From Acidobacteriota bacterium (GTDB taxonomy: Bacteria; Acidobacteriota; Thermoanaerobaculia; UBA5066; Gp7-AA6): a DNA stretch of 34,881 nucleotides. Below, piece by piece: positions 14,668 to 22,340 of this stretch. Where the stretch lies: positions 1 to 34,881 of the forward strand of contig QHVV01000006.1 of NCBI GenBank assembly GCA_003222385.1. The letters are read 5' to 3'. Below the pieces are notes generated by a model that saw nothing but the letters and a program-made list of their open reading frames with translations, was not told the DNA's origin and ran no database searches. The position numbers and the translations under genes are program-made. Numbering within the stretch: the stretch's first letter is position 1; the number at the start of each line of letters is the position of its first letter.

Positions 14668-15033
14668 ATGAAGATCGTTCGAGCGATCGCGTTCGCCGCC
14701 GCCGCGCTCTCGGTGGTTGTCGCCGCGGAAGGTTCCAGCTCCGCCAAGTCGAAGTCGATGCAGGTCACTTACTACTACCTTCCCGGCTGAATGATCTGCG
14801 CGAAATTGAAGCCCGCCGTGAGCGGTCTCGAAAAAGAGTTTCCCGGAGTCCGTGCGAAGAACGTGGATGCGACGACCGCCGGAGGGAAGGCGGCCATCCG
14901 GAACCTCGGATTCGAGTCCCACGGGATCGTCATCCGGTCCGCCGGCGGCAAAGTGCTGTGGAAACAGCCGGACCATACCGTGAAGATGGAAGACGTCCGA
15001 GCCGAGCTCGCGCGCCGGACCGGGCGGCGCTGA
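14668..15033 (+). CDS. Exported thioredoxin-like selenoprotein (Sec41, UxxC motif)
   Basis: The ATG at 14668 is 9 nt after GGGAGG. The frame is open to 15033 except for one TGA at 14788-14790. With TGA read as selenocysteine the product is 121 aa: signal peptide (residues 1-20, AFAAAALSVVVAAEG), first strand MQVTYYYLPG, then U41-M-I-C44 at the start of helix AKLKPAVSGLEKEFPG. Strand VRAKNVDATT, helix GGKAAIRNLGF, hairpin HGIVIRSAGGKVLWKQPD and a final helix follow. This is the thioredoxin order with Sec at the first redox position. The usual cis-Pro before the hairpin is absent (ESHGIVI). A hairpin at 14806-14832 fits a bacterial SECIS. It is divergent from the hydrolase-GAPDH operon. The alternative, a nonsense mutation, is less likely. 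Confidence 0.8.
14806..14832 (+). promoter_or_regulatory. SECIS-like stem-loop downstream of the in-frame TGA
   Basis: CCGC (14813-14816) pairs with GCGG (14822-14825) around the loop CGTGA, with G as second loop base. Below one C-U mismatch, G14811-C14827 and A14810-U14828 extend the stem; after a two-base mismatch U14807-A14831 and U14806-A14832 also pair. The loop starts 26 nt after the TGA, within the window known for bacterial SECIS elements (about 16-37 nt), which also have G in the first loop positions. Hand folded. Confidence 0.6.
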
Positions 15034-15038
15034 AGGGA

Positions 15039-16535
15039 TCAATTCTTCGGGGGATCCCAGCCGGTTCTCTCGCGAAACCACTTCCGGGGCCCGAAGATTC
15101 GCACGCTCGGCGTGCCCTCCGAGATACCGGCGCCGACCGACAGGAGGCCGGCGTCCAATAGGAATGTCCCGTTCGTCGAGCGGCCTTTCGCGCGGTACTC
15201 GCCGTCGATCTGCAGCTTTCCGGTGTGAGCGCTCAGCCGCCGCACCTCGACGAGCGCTCGACCGATCCGGATCGACGCCCGGGCCTCGAGCGCGTCGTCG
15301 AGATCCAGGAGCTTCTGCGTCCAGGCAGGAGGGTTGACCCGGACGACCTGGAGCAGCGGCACGGCGTTGCGGGCGTGGACCGCCGCCGTCGTCGTGAAGA
15401 GCGCCTCGCTCTTCGGTCGGAACTCGCCTCGCGCGAAGTCCATTCGCCCCCACCATGGATGGCTCCTGCCTTTGCGGTCGACCACCGTCGCGCCCGCGAG
15501 TCTCACGTGCCCTGCGTCCAGGCGTCCGCCTCCCCAGTTCTCGATGCGGACTCCCGAGAGCCGCATCCGTCCGTCGAAGCGGCCGCGCATCGCCACGTCC
15601 AGGAAGCGCAGCGCGAGGTCACGGGACGCGTAGTCGATGTCGCCTTGCGCGACCCCGCTCTCGACCGTCGCGCGCACGTTCATGCGTCCGCTGCCTTTTT
15701 CGAGCTTCGTGCCGGGCGGCTCGCCGAGCAGCCGGTCGAGGAGCTCCGCGGTCGAGAGCCGCGCACTCAGTTCAGCTTTGCCCGAGACGATGCGGAGCAC
15801 CCGGTTCCCCCGAAGCTGCTGCACGTCCCAGGAGGGAAATCGCGCCTCGAGTTTCGCGGTCAGGTCGTCGGCGAGGACCTGGTTGCCGGACCGGATCATG
15901 CCCGTCCGCGTACGGAGCGTCGCCGGAAAGACTTCGGCTCGCTCTTTCGGCCGGAGGAAGAATCCTCCCGTCAAACGCGCGTCGCCGACATACCGGTACC
16001 CGTCGATCCAGATTTCCCGGACCGAATCGACTTCCAGGTTCTCGACCAGGATGTCCCACAGCTTCCCGGTCGGGGGAGGCTTGGGCGCCGGAGGGTAGAG
16101 GAGCGGCGGATCCGGGAAACCGGCGATCGGAGGAATCCGGCGCAGCACCGCGGCGGTCGCTTCGGCGCGGGTCAGGCGGTTCCGCGCGTGAAAGACGAGC
16201 CCTCTGCCCGTGGCTCGGGTCACGTGGAAGCGCCTTTGGAGGAGATCGACGAGGGAATAGGTCAGGTCCGCCTCCGAAAGCTCCCAGGCCCACTCGGCTT
16301 TCGGATCGCGGTCGCGGAAACGCAGGTTCTTCACGTGGATCGTTCCGGGCCACTTCGAGGAAGCGGAGTCGTAGTCGAGGATGCCGCTCTCGGGGTCCCC
16401 TCCGATCTGGGAGCGGATGTAATTCGACTTCAACATCCGGTCGGGAACGACCAGGACCAGCACGAACAGAAGGACGACGACGGAGAGCAGCCCGATCGCG
16501 ATCCCGAAGACGAGGCGGTTCCGGCGTCCTTTCAC
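15039..16535 (-). CDS. AsmA-like membrane-anchored periplasmic protein
   Basis: The start is taken at GTG 16535, giving MKGRRNRLVFGIAIGLLSVVVLLFVLVLVV, a typical signal anchor; the open frame to 16622 would overlap the ABC ATPase start. After the single transmembrane helix the 498-aa protein is rich in beta-strand patterns (TIHVKNLRFRDRD, AWELSEADLTYSLVDLLQRRFHVTRATGRGLVFH, MRLSGVRIENWGGGRLDAGHVRLAG). These resemble the long beta-groove repeats of AsmA/YhdP/TamB-type proteins that carry or regulate lipids across the envelope. Family assignment is by pattern only. It converges with the selenoprotein gene with a 5-nt gap. Confidence 0.6.
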   Translation of the reverse strand: MKGRRNRLVFGIAIGLLSVVVLLFVLVLVVPDRMLKSNYIRSQIGGDPESGILDYDSASSKWPGTIHVKNLRFRDRDPKAEWAWELSEADLTYSLVDLLQRRFHVTRATGRGLVFHARNRLTRAEATAAVLRRIPPIAGFPDPPLLYPPAPKPPPTGKLWDILVENLEVDSVREIWIDGYRYVGDARLTGGFFLRPKERAEVFPATLRTRTGMIRSGNQVLADDLTAKLEARFPSWDVQQLRGNRVLRIVSGKAELSARLSTAELLDRLLGEPPGTKLEKGSGRMNVRATVESGVAQGDIDYASRDLALRFLDVAMRGRFDGRMRLSGVRIENWGGGRLDAGHVRLAGATVVDRKGRSHPWWGRMDFARGEFRPKSEALFTTTAAVHARNAVPLLQVVRVNPPAWTQKLLDLDDALEARASIRIGRALVEVRRLSAHTGKLQIDGEYRAKGRSTNGTFLLDAGLLSVGAGISEGTPSVRIFGPRKWFRERTGWDPPKN

Positions 16536-16612
16536 GACGCCGCTCTCCGCAAGGGACGGGCCAGAAGGGCCGAAACGACGAACTTCTTCGGCCCGGTTTC
16601 GTTTAACGAATC

Positions 16613-17560
16613 GTGGAAACACCCGTCATCGAGGCGGAAGGCCTTTCGAAGATCTACACCTCCCGTTTCGGGACGCGAAACGTCCGCGCGCTCGACGGAA
16701 TCGACCTTTCCGTCGGCCCTGGCGAGGTTTTCGGCCTGCTCGGGCCGAACGGCGCCGGTAAGACGACGGCCGTCAAGATCCTGCTCGGCCTGACGCGGCC
16801 GACCGGCGGGAGCGCGCATCTCTTCGGAATCCCGGTGGCCGATCCGAAGAGCCGCCAGCGCGTCGGCTATCTCCCGGAGGGGCATCGCTTTCCGGGTTAC
16901 CTCACAGCGCGTCAAACCCTTTCGATCTTCGGCCGGATGTCGGGAATGTCGCGGTCCGACCTGAACGCCCGGATCCCCGAGCTGCTCGCGCGCGTGGGGC
17001 TCTCCGACTGGCTGGACGTCAAAGTGAAGAAGTTCTCGAAAGGCATGACGCAGCGGCTGGGCCTCGCCTCCGCGCTCGTCCACGATCCCGAGGTCCTGCT
17101 CTTGGACGAGCCGACGGACGGCGTAGACCCGGTCGGCCGGAGGGAGATCCGTGACCTGCTGCGCGGCGAGGCCTCTCGCGGACGCGCGATCCTCCTGAAC
17201 TCGCATCTGCTCTCGGAGATCGAGCTCACGTGCGATCGCGTCGCCGTGCTGCGAAAGGGGAGGGTCGCGGCGCAGGGCTCGATCGCGGACCTGACCGCGC
17301 AGGGTTCCCGCTACCGCATGGCCGTCTCGCCCTCGGACGAAACGATGATCGCGGCCTTCCGCGCGAGCGGCGCCTCCGTCGAGCGCCGGAACGGCCATCT
17401 CCTCCTGACGACGCGGGATCTCGAGCACCTGAATGCGCTGGTCGACACGGCGCGGGCGAGGGGAGGAGTCCTCTCGGAGCTCTCGCCGGTCCGCTCGAGC
17501 CTCGAGGACGTCTTCGTGGATCTCGTCCGCACCGGCGAAGAAGAGGACAAAGTCCAGTGA
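16613..17560 (+). CDS. ABC transporter ATP-binding protein (ABC-2/Nod-type)
   Basis: The 315-aa protein has Walker A GPNGAGKTT at residues 44-52, a Q-loop-region GYLPEGHRFPGYLTA, signature FSKGMTQRL near 141 and Walker B LLLDEPTDGVDP near 162. A further 90 residues (MAVSPSDETMIAAF..LEDVFVDLV) form the usual C-terminal domain of ABC-2 exporters, such as those for copper/nitrous oxide accessory or antibiotic export. The start is GTG with no Shine-Dalgarno; a TTTAAC hexamer lies 5 nt before it. The stop overlaps the permease start (GTGA), so the two are translationally coupled. The transported substrate is unknown. Confidence 0.92.
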   Translation: METPVIEAEGLSKIYTSRFGTRNVRALDGIDLSVGPGEVFGLLGPNGAGKTTAVKILLGLTRPTGGSAHLFGIPVADPKSRQRVGYLPEGHRFPGYLTARQTLSIFGRMSGMSRSDLNARIPELLARVGLSDWLDVKVKKFSKGMTQRLGLASALVHDPEVLLLDEPTDGVDPVGRREIRDLLRGEASRGRAILLNSHLLSEIELTCDRVAVLRKGRVAAQGSIADLTAQGSRYRMAVSPSDETMIAAFRASGASVERRNGHLLLTTRDLEHLNALVDTARARGGVLSELSPVRSSLEDVFVDLVRTGEEEDKVQ

Positions 17561-18411
17561 AAGCGTGGGCCGCCAGCGTCGAGGAAGTCTTCCGCGAGGC
17601 ATCGGCGCGGTGGACGCTGCTCGCCTATTTCGCGCTGTCGTCGCTCTTCATCCTGTTGTTTGCGCTCGCCGTCAACCTCGACATCGTCAACGGCGCGCTG
17701 GCCGGAGCGAGGCTCTTCGGACGGGCGGTCGATCTCGGAGGAGAAAAAATCGACATGGACCGGCTCGTGCTCGGATTCGAGACCGGCTTCTCCGGCTTCC
17801 TCTACATGCTCGGCACCTTCCTGGCGCTCTTCGCGACGGCGCACCTCGTGCCGCGCCTGCAGGAAAAGGGGACGGTCGACCTCTACCTCTCGCGGCCGAT
17901 CGGACGGACAAAGCTCCTGCTGTCCCGCTACAGCGGAGGATTGCTGCTGGCCGCCGCGAACCTCCTCTATCTCATGGGGTCGATCTGGGCGATCGTCCTC
18001 TGGAAGACGGGCGTCGCGCACCCGCGCTTTCTCCTGGGCGGCGTCGTGATCCTCTTCGGAACCGCCTGTCTGCTCGCGCTCGCCTTCCTGATCGGCGTCG
18101 CAACCTCTTCGACGGCGGTGTCGCTCATGGGCACGTACGCGGTGTTCTTCTTCGCGGCGATCCTCTCGGCTCACGACAAGATCGCGGCGGCAGTCTCCTC
18201 CGAGTGGAGCGCGGGCCTCGTCCGCGCGCTCTACTGGATCTTTCCGAAGACGGCCGAGCTCGGCCGGGCGACCGTCGCGCTCGTCTCGGGCGGAGAGACG
18301 TTCCGCCACATCGGTCAGATCGATCGGCTCGCCGTCTTCGGTTCCACCGGCCTCTTCGGACTCGTCGCGCTCGGCCTCGCGGCCTGGCTCTTCTCGAGAA
18401 AGGACTTTTGA
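17557..18411 (+). CDS. ABC-2 family permease
   Basis: The 284-aa protein has about six hydrophobic segments: LLAYFALSSLFILLFALAV, FSGFLYMLGTFLALFATAHLV, GGLLLAAANLLYLMGSIWAI, FLLGGVVILFGTACLLALAFLIG, VSLMGTYAVFFFAAIL and VFGSTGLFGLVALGLAAWLF. The conserved cytoplasmic stretch RLQEKGTVDLYLSRPIGRTKLLLSRY between the second and third is typical of ABC-2/NosY-like permeases and is the presumed coupling contact with the ATPase. It partners the overlapping ATPase gene. Confidence 0.88.
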   Translation: MKAWAASVEEVFREASARWTLLAYFALSSLFILLFALAVNLDIVNGALAGARLFGRAVDLGGEKIDMDRLVLGFETGFSGFLYMLGTFLALFATAHLVPRLQEKGTVDLYLSRPIGRTKLLLSRYSGGLLLAAANLLYLMGSIWAIVLWKTGVAHPRFLLGGVVILFGTACLLALAFLIGVATSSTAVSLMGTYAVFFFAAILSAHDKIAAAVSSEWSAGLVRALYWIFPKTAELGRATVALVSGGETFRHIGQIDRLAVFGSTGLFGLVALGLAAWLFSRKDF

Positions 18412-18413
18412 AA

Positions 18414-19412
18414 ATGAGACTCGTGCGAAATTTCCCGCTTCCGATCGCGGCCGTCGCCCTGGGTTTACTCCTGACCTCGACTCCGGCCCGAGCCGGCGGA
18501 TCCGACGAGGCTCTTTCGCTCGTTCCTGCGGACGCCGTATCGGTGGGAGTCGTCCATTTCGACTCTTTGCGGGCGAGCGCTCTGGCCGGGAAACTCTTCG
18601 CCGAAACGGACGAAATGACGGTGGACGGTGAAGCCGCAAGGTTTTTGAACGAAACCGGTCTGCGCCCGAAACAGGACGTGGACCTCCTGGCGTTCGCGGC
18701 GCTCGCCTCTCCCAACGGACGGCCGGGATCGGATGCCCTCGTCATCTTCGAGGGGCGGTTCGACGCGGCGCGGCTCGAGGCGGCGATGATCGCGCGCGGC
18801 GGCGTGCGCAAGGAAACCCCGAGCGGGAGCTATCTGCTCGTCGGCGGCCGGCAGAGCCCGGGCAATCCCGCCGCGATCGCGTTCGTGGGCCGGCGGATCG
18901 CGGTCGCCGGGCGGCCGGCTTTGGTTGGGCGCGCTCTCGAGGATCACGCGGCCGGCGGAACCGGATTCCTGCGCGGAGAGGGCCTGGGCCGGCAGATGCA
19001 CCGAGTGCCCGCCGACGCCTCGGCCTGGGCGATCGTCGACGCCACCCGCGCTCCCTTTGCGACGCGAGGCTCCGGGAACAACCACGGCGGCGATGCGGCA
19101 GATGCGCTCGTCGGCGCGATGAAGTCGGTCACGCTCTTCGTCTTCCACGCCACGGCGCGCGGCGACGCGGTCGAGCTCTCCGCCACGGGCCTCTCGCCCG
19201 ACGAAGAGACCCGCGCCCTGCTCGAAGACGCGCTCCGCGGCGTCGTGGCGATGTGGCGGCTCGCGATCCACGAGAAGGCTCCGGAAATGGTGCCGATCCT
19301 GCGGCGGTTCGACATCGAGAGAGACGGCGAGGGCGTGAGCATTACGGGCACGCTCCCGGGGAGCTTCGTGCGCAAGCTCGTGGAAGAGGGCGATCGAAGG
19401 GCGCATCGGTAA
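18414..19412 (+). CDS. Secreted protein of unknown function, linked to the ABC exporter
   Basis: I do not recognise the family with confidence; it resembles DUF3352-type envelope proteins. The ATG lies 2 nt after the permease stop, so it is almost certainly in the same operon. The 332-aa product has a signal peptide (LPIAAVALGLLLTSTPARA-G). A mixed alpha/beta body follows with two similar halves (LSLVPADAVSVGVVHFDSLRASALAGKL and MHRVPADASAWAIVDATRAPFATR), each pairing a VPADA motif with a strand. No metal or catalytic motif is evident. The linkage suggests a periplasmic accessory protein or cargo of the exporter. The stop abuts the composite repeat at 19415. Confidence 0.7.
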   Translation: MRLVRNFPLPIAAVALGLLLTSTPARAGGSDEALSLVPADAVSVGVVHFDSLRASALAGKLFAETDEMTVDGEAARFLNETGLRPKQDVDLLAFAALASPNGRPGSDALVIFEGRFDAARLEAAMIARGGVRKETPSGSYLLVGGRQSPGNPAAIAFVGRRIAVAGRPALVGRALEDHAAGGTGFLRGEGLGRQMHRVPADASAWAIVDATRAPFATRGSGNNHGGDAADALVGAMKSVTLFVFHATARGDAVELSATGLSPDEETRALLEDALRGVVAMWRLAIHEKAPEMVPILRRFDIERDGEGVSITGTLPGSFVRKLVEEGDRRAHR

Positions 19413-19414
19413 AT

Positions 19415-19557
19415 GGGGTCAGGTCGAGCCGGGAGACGGGATCACTTGCCACATTGAGGGTCAGGTCTTCACTTGCCACATTGGGTGGCTCAAAACAGGA
19501 TCAGGTCTCGGCACGATGAACTTTCGTCGCCGATAGTCACATTCCATACCTGACCCC
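19415..19557. repeat. Composite REP-like element (family 1, several units)
   Basis: The outer arms GGGGTCAGGT (19415-19424) and ACCTGACCCC (19548-19557) are inverted. Inside are two direct copies of CACTTGCCACATTG (19443-19456 and 19470-19483), one GGGTCAGGTCTTC (19458-19470) and a further GGATCAGGTCTCG (19498-19510). It begins 2 nt after a stop codon and ends 33 nt before the Gre-type gene. It fills the whole intergenic space. Confidence 0.8.
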
Positions 19558-19577
19558 GACTGCGGCGTAACGTCCGC

Positions 19578-19583
19578 TAAGAT
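19578..19583 (+). promoter_or_regulatory. -10-like hexamer (leaderless start)
   Basis: TAAGAT fits TANNNT and ends 7 nt before the GTG at 19591, which has no Shine-Dalgarno. It lies just beyond the composite repeat, so the promoter's -35 region would fall next to or in the right arm of that repeat. Confidence 0.3.
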
Positions 19584-19590
19584 CGCGGCG

Positions 19591-21684
19591 GTGTCCGCTC
19601 AGGCTCCCCTCCCGGCCGAGGTCGCTTCGCTCATCGAGCAGAAGCGGCTCTCGGACCTCGAAGACGTCTGGACCCGGCGGATGGAGCAGGACCCGTCCGA
19701 CCTTCCCTTCTTTTTCGCGGTCGCGGCGGCCGTCAAGAAGAAGGCGGGCGTCGAAGGCGCCGAGCACGCCGCCGCCTGGCTCCGATTTCTCGCGGACTAC
19801 CAGGAGGAGCGGCGGGACGGCGACGCCCGCATCGAGGTTCTTTCGGAGATCGTCCGAATGAACCCGGCGGATTCCGCGGCGCGCGCGGACCTGGAGTCGG
19901 CCCTGCGCGAGCGCTTCGGCGGGCATCCCGCATTCGCCGCCGTCCTCGCGCAAAATCCGATCGCGACCGGAGCCGACCCTTCCGAGGCCGCGCGGCGGGT
20001 CGCTCGCTGGCTCAAGTTCCTCCCCGGAGAGGCGTACTACCTGGCCGGTCGCGGAGCCGGGCGGATCGCCGAGATGAACCCGGCGCTGGACGTCATCCGA
20101 CTCGAAGTCGGAGGCGCGAAGGTGCCGCTCTCTCTCGTCTCCGCCGAGAAGAACCTGGAGCGCCTGCCGGAAGGGCACTTCCTGCGGCGGAAGGTCGAAG
20201 ACCCGGACACGCTCGCCTCTCTCGCGGTGAAGGAGCCGGCGGAGTCGGTGCACCGCCTTCTCGAGAGCTTCGGGCGGCCGCTCACCGTGGCCGAGGTGCG
20301 CGAGCACTTTTCCGGAATCGTTGCCGAGGAGCGGTGGAGCTCGTTCTGGACGTCGGCTCGCCGCCATCCGCAGCTCCTCGTGGGCGGAGCCGCCAAGACT
20401 TCGCCGGTCTCGTGGAGCGCCAGCGCCGACGCGGCGGAGGAAACGCTGCGCCGCGAGTTCACCGCCGCCGACCCGCACCACAAGCTCGACCTCGCCCGCA
20501 AACATGCGAAACGCTCCCGGGAGCTCGCGCGGTTTTTTGCCGAGTCGCTCTCTTCCGAGGCCCGGAAGGCGGCGGCGGAAGAGAACGCGGCGCTCGCCTG
20601 GGAGCTCTCGCAATCGGCGGTCCGCCTGGCGCCGGACGAGCCCGAGGCGTTCCCGGCCGAGTCGCTCGTCGCTTCGGGCGACCTCGGTGCCGTGCTCGAC
20701 CGCATCCGGGACTACACCGCGCGGGAGAAGGCTTTGGACGAGATCCGGGCGCGGCGGGACGACTGGGAGGCGATCTTCCTGGCTCGCTTCGTCGAGGAAG
20801 AAGACGCGCGCGTGCTCTCCGCCATTTACGACGCGCTCGGGAAACGGCCCGAGAAGCGGGACGAGCTCGTCCGGCGCGTGATGCGGTCTCCCCGGATCGG
20901 CCCGCGCGCGTTCGTCTGGCTTTCTGAACGCATGGAGAAAGAGGAGGAGCCCGCCTCCGCGCCGCCGCCGTCGGCGCTCTTCCACGCTCTGCTCGACGCG
21001 CTCCGGCAGGACGAGTTCGCCGCGGTTCGCGCCCGCGTCAAGGCGTTCTTCGAGCCGGGAGGCCTGGCCGTCGCGCTCGTCCGCCGGGCGGCGACCGAAG
21101 CGGAGGCGCGGGAGCTCCTGACGGCTCTTGCGCGGGCCGGCGGGCTCGAGGAGCACCGCCGCGGCACGGTGCGCGAAGCGCTCCTGATGAAGTTTCCGGC
21201 GCTCCGCGCTCCAGCCGCGAACTTTCTCTATGCCACGCCGGAGGCGATCGATGCCCGGCGCGCGGAACTCGCGCAGTTGAAGCAGGTCGAGCTGCCCGCC
21301 AACGCCGAGGCCATGCGGGCGGCGAAAGAGCACGGCGACCTTTCCGAGAACTTCGAGTATCACGCGGCGCGCCAGAAGCACGAATATCTTTCGGCGCGCG
21401 TCGCATCGCTCGCCGACGAGCTCTCCCGAACGCGCGCGCTCGACGCCTCTCGCATCGACACTTCCGAAGTTCGCGTCGGGACGCGTGTCCGGCTGAAGGA
21501 ACTGGAGAGCGGCCGCGAGGTCGCGGCGACGATCCTAGGGCCCTGGGACTCCCGGCCGGAAGACGGGATCTACTCCTACGAATCCGAGTTCGCCCGGCAC
21601 CTCCTCGGGAAGAAGACCGGCGAAGGCGCGCGGACGCCGGACGGCCAGGCTGCGGAGATCGCGGGAATCGATCCCTGGCGATGA
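19591..21684 (+). CDS. GreA-type transcript cleavage factor with long N-terminal helical extension
   Basis: The 697-aa protein ends in a GreA-like module from about residue 545: a coiled-coil hairpin (ATPEAIDARRAELAQLKQ) whose tip GDLSENFEYHAARQ holds the Asp and Glu that bring the catalytic magnesium into RNA polymerase, then the FKBP-like C-terminal domain (VRVGTRVRLKEL..ATILGPWD). GreA itself is about 158 aa. The first 540 residues are helical and repeat-like, with TPR-like segments. Large GreA forms of about 700-900 aa are known in Chlamydia and spirochaetes. It should rescue backtracked polymerase; the extension may bind another partner. The start is GTG. Confidence 0.85.
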   Translation: MSAQAPLPAEVASLIEQKRLSDLEDVWTRRMEQDPSDLPFFFAVAAAVKKKAGVEGAEHAAAWLRFLADYQEERRDGDARIEVLSEIVRMNPADSAARADLESALRERFGGHPAFAAVLAQNPIATGADPSEAARRVARWLKFLPGEAYYLAGRGAGRIAEMNPALDVIRLEVGGAKVPLSLVSAEKNLERLPEGHFLRRKVEDPDTLASLAVKEPAESVHRLLESFGRPLTVAEVREHFSGIVAEERWSSFWTSARRHPQLLVGGAAKTSPVSWSASADAAEETLRREFTAADPHHKLDLARKHAKRSRELARFFAESLSSEARKAAAEENAALAWELSQSAVRLAPDEPEAFPAESLVASGDLGAVLDRIRDYTAREKALDEIRARRDDWEAIFLARFVEEEDARVLSAIYDALGKRPEKRDELVRRVMRSPRIGPRAFVWLSERMEKEEEPASAPPPSALFHALLDALRQDEFAAVRARVKAFFEPGGLAVALVRRAATEAEARELLTALARAGGLEEHRRGTVREALLMKFPALRAPAANFLYATPEAIDARRAELAQLKQVELPANAEAMRAAKEHGDLSENFEYHAARQKHEYLSARVASLADELSRTRALDASRIDTSEVRVGTRVRLKELESGREVAATILGPWDSRPEDGIYSYESEFARHLLGKKTGEGARTPDGQAAEIAGIDPWR

Positions 21685-21724
21685 TGAGAGACCGAACGGC
21701 GAAAACTCAGGTAAGGAGGCTCCC

Positions 21725-22303
21725 ATGAGAAAGAGGTCCGCTCTCGGAATCTTCGTCCTCGGGCTCGCGGTGGGTTCGACGGTCGCCCTCGCGCAACCTG
21801 CTGCCGCGCCGGCGATGTCCGGGCTGCGCGCCGAAGTGGTCAACGAGCTCTCGAGCGTGGAGAAGCAGATCGTGAGCCTGGCCGAAGCCATCCCCGCCGA
21901 GAAGTACGCGTGGCGGCCGTCCGAGGGAATCCGTTCCGTCGGCGAGGTCTACGTGCACATCGCGGCCGGCAACTACCTCCTCGGATCGATGCTCGGGGTC
22001 AAGCGCCCCGAGAACACCGGTCCCGACATGGAGAAGAAGATCACGGACAAGGCGAAGATCATCCCCGGCCTGAAGGCGTCTTTCGACTATGCGCGCAAGG
22101 CCGTGGAAGGCCTCTCCGATGCCGACCTCGAGAAGAAGGTCGACTTCTTCGGTCGCTCCGTGACGGAACGGTCGATATTGCTGCGGCTGCTCGACCACGC
22201 GCACGAGCACCTCGGGCAGTCGATCGCCTACGCGAGGATGAACGGCATCACGCCGCCGTGGTCCGAGGCCCCGGCGGCGGAGAAGAAGGCCGCGTCGAGG
22301 TAA
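21725..22303 (+). CDS. Secreted DinB-superfamily protein
   Basis: AAGGAGG at about 21713-21719 precedes the ATG. The 192-aa product has a signal peptide (LGIFVLGLAVGSTVALA-Q) and a four-helix DinB/YfiT-like bundle: SGLRAEVVNELSSVEKQIVSLAEAIPAEKYAWRP, VGEVYVHIAAGNYLLG with H78, and LLRLLDHAHEHLGQSIAYAR with H158 and H162. H78, H158 and H162 would form the usual three-His metal site. The family includes thiol-dependent metalloenzymes; an exported form is common in Acidobacteriota. No substrate can be named. Confidence 0.87.
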   Translation: MRKRSALGIFVLGLAVGSTVALAQPAAAPAMSGLRAEVVNELSSVEKQIVSLAEAIPAEKYAWRPSEGIRSVGEVYVHIAAGNYLLGSMLGVKRPENTGPDMEKKITDKAKIIPGLKASFDYARKAVEGLSDADLEKKVDFFGRSVTERSILLRLLDHAHEHLGQSIAYARMNGITPPWSEAPAAEKKAASR

Positions 22304-22340
22304 TGCGGATCCCGGCGATATCCTTGCTTCGGAGGACGCC

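Noticed and set aside
14791-15033. Independent 80-aa gene starting at the ATG right after the TGA
   Set aside because: It would lack the first strand and signal peptide, has no ribosome site of its own, and would start with the second half of a redox motif. The upstream open part is in the same frame and completes the fold.
19415-19557. CRISPR-like array from the repeated CACTTGCCACATTG blocks
   Set aside because: Only two direct copies, with inverted arms, no regular spacers and no cas genes; the pattern fits REP-like elements.
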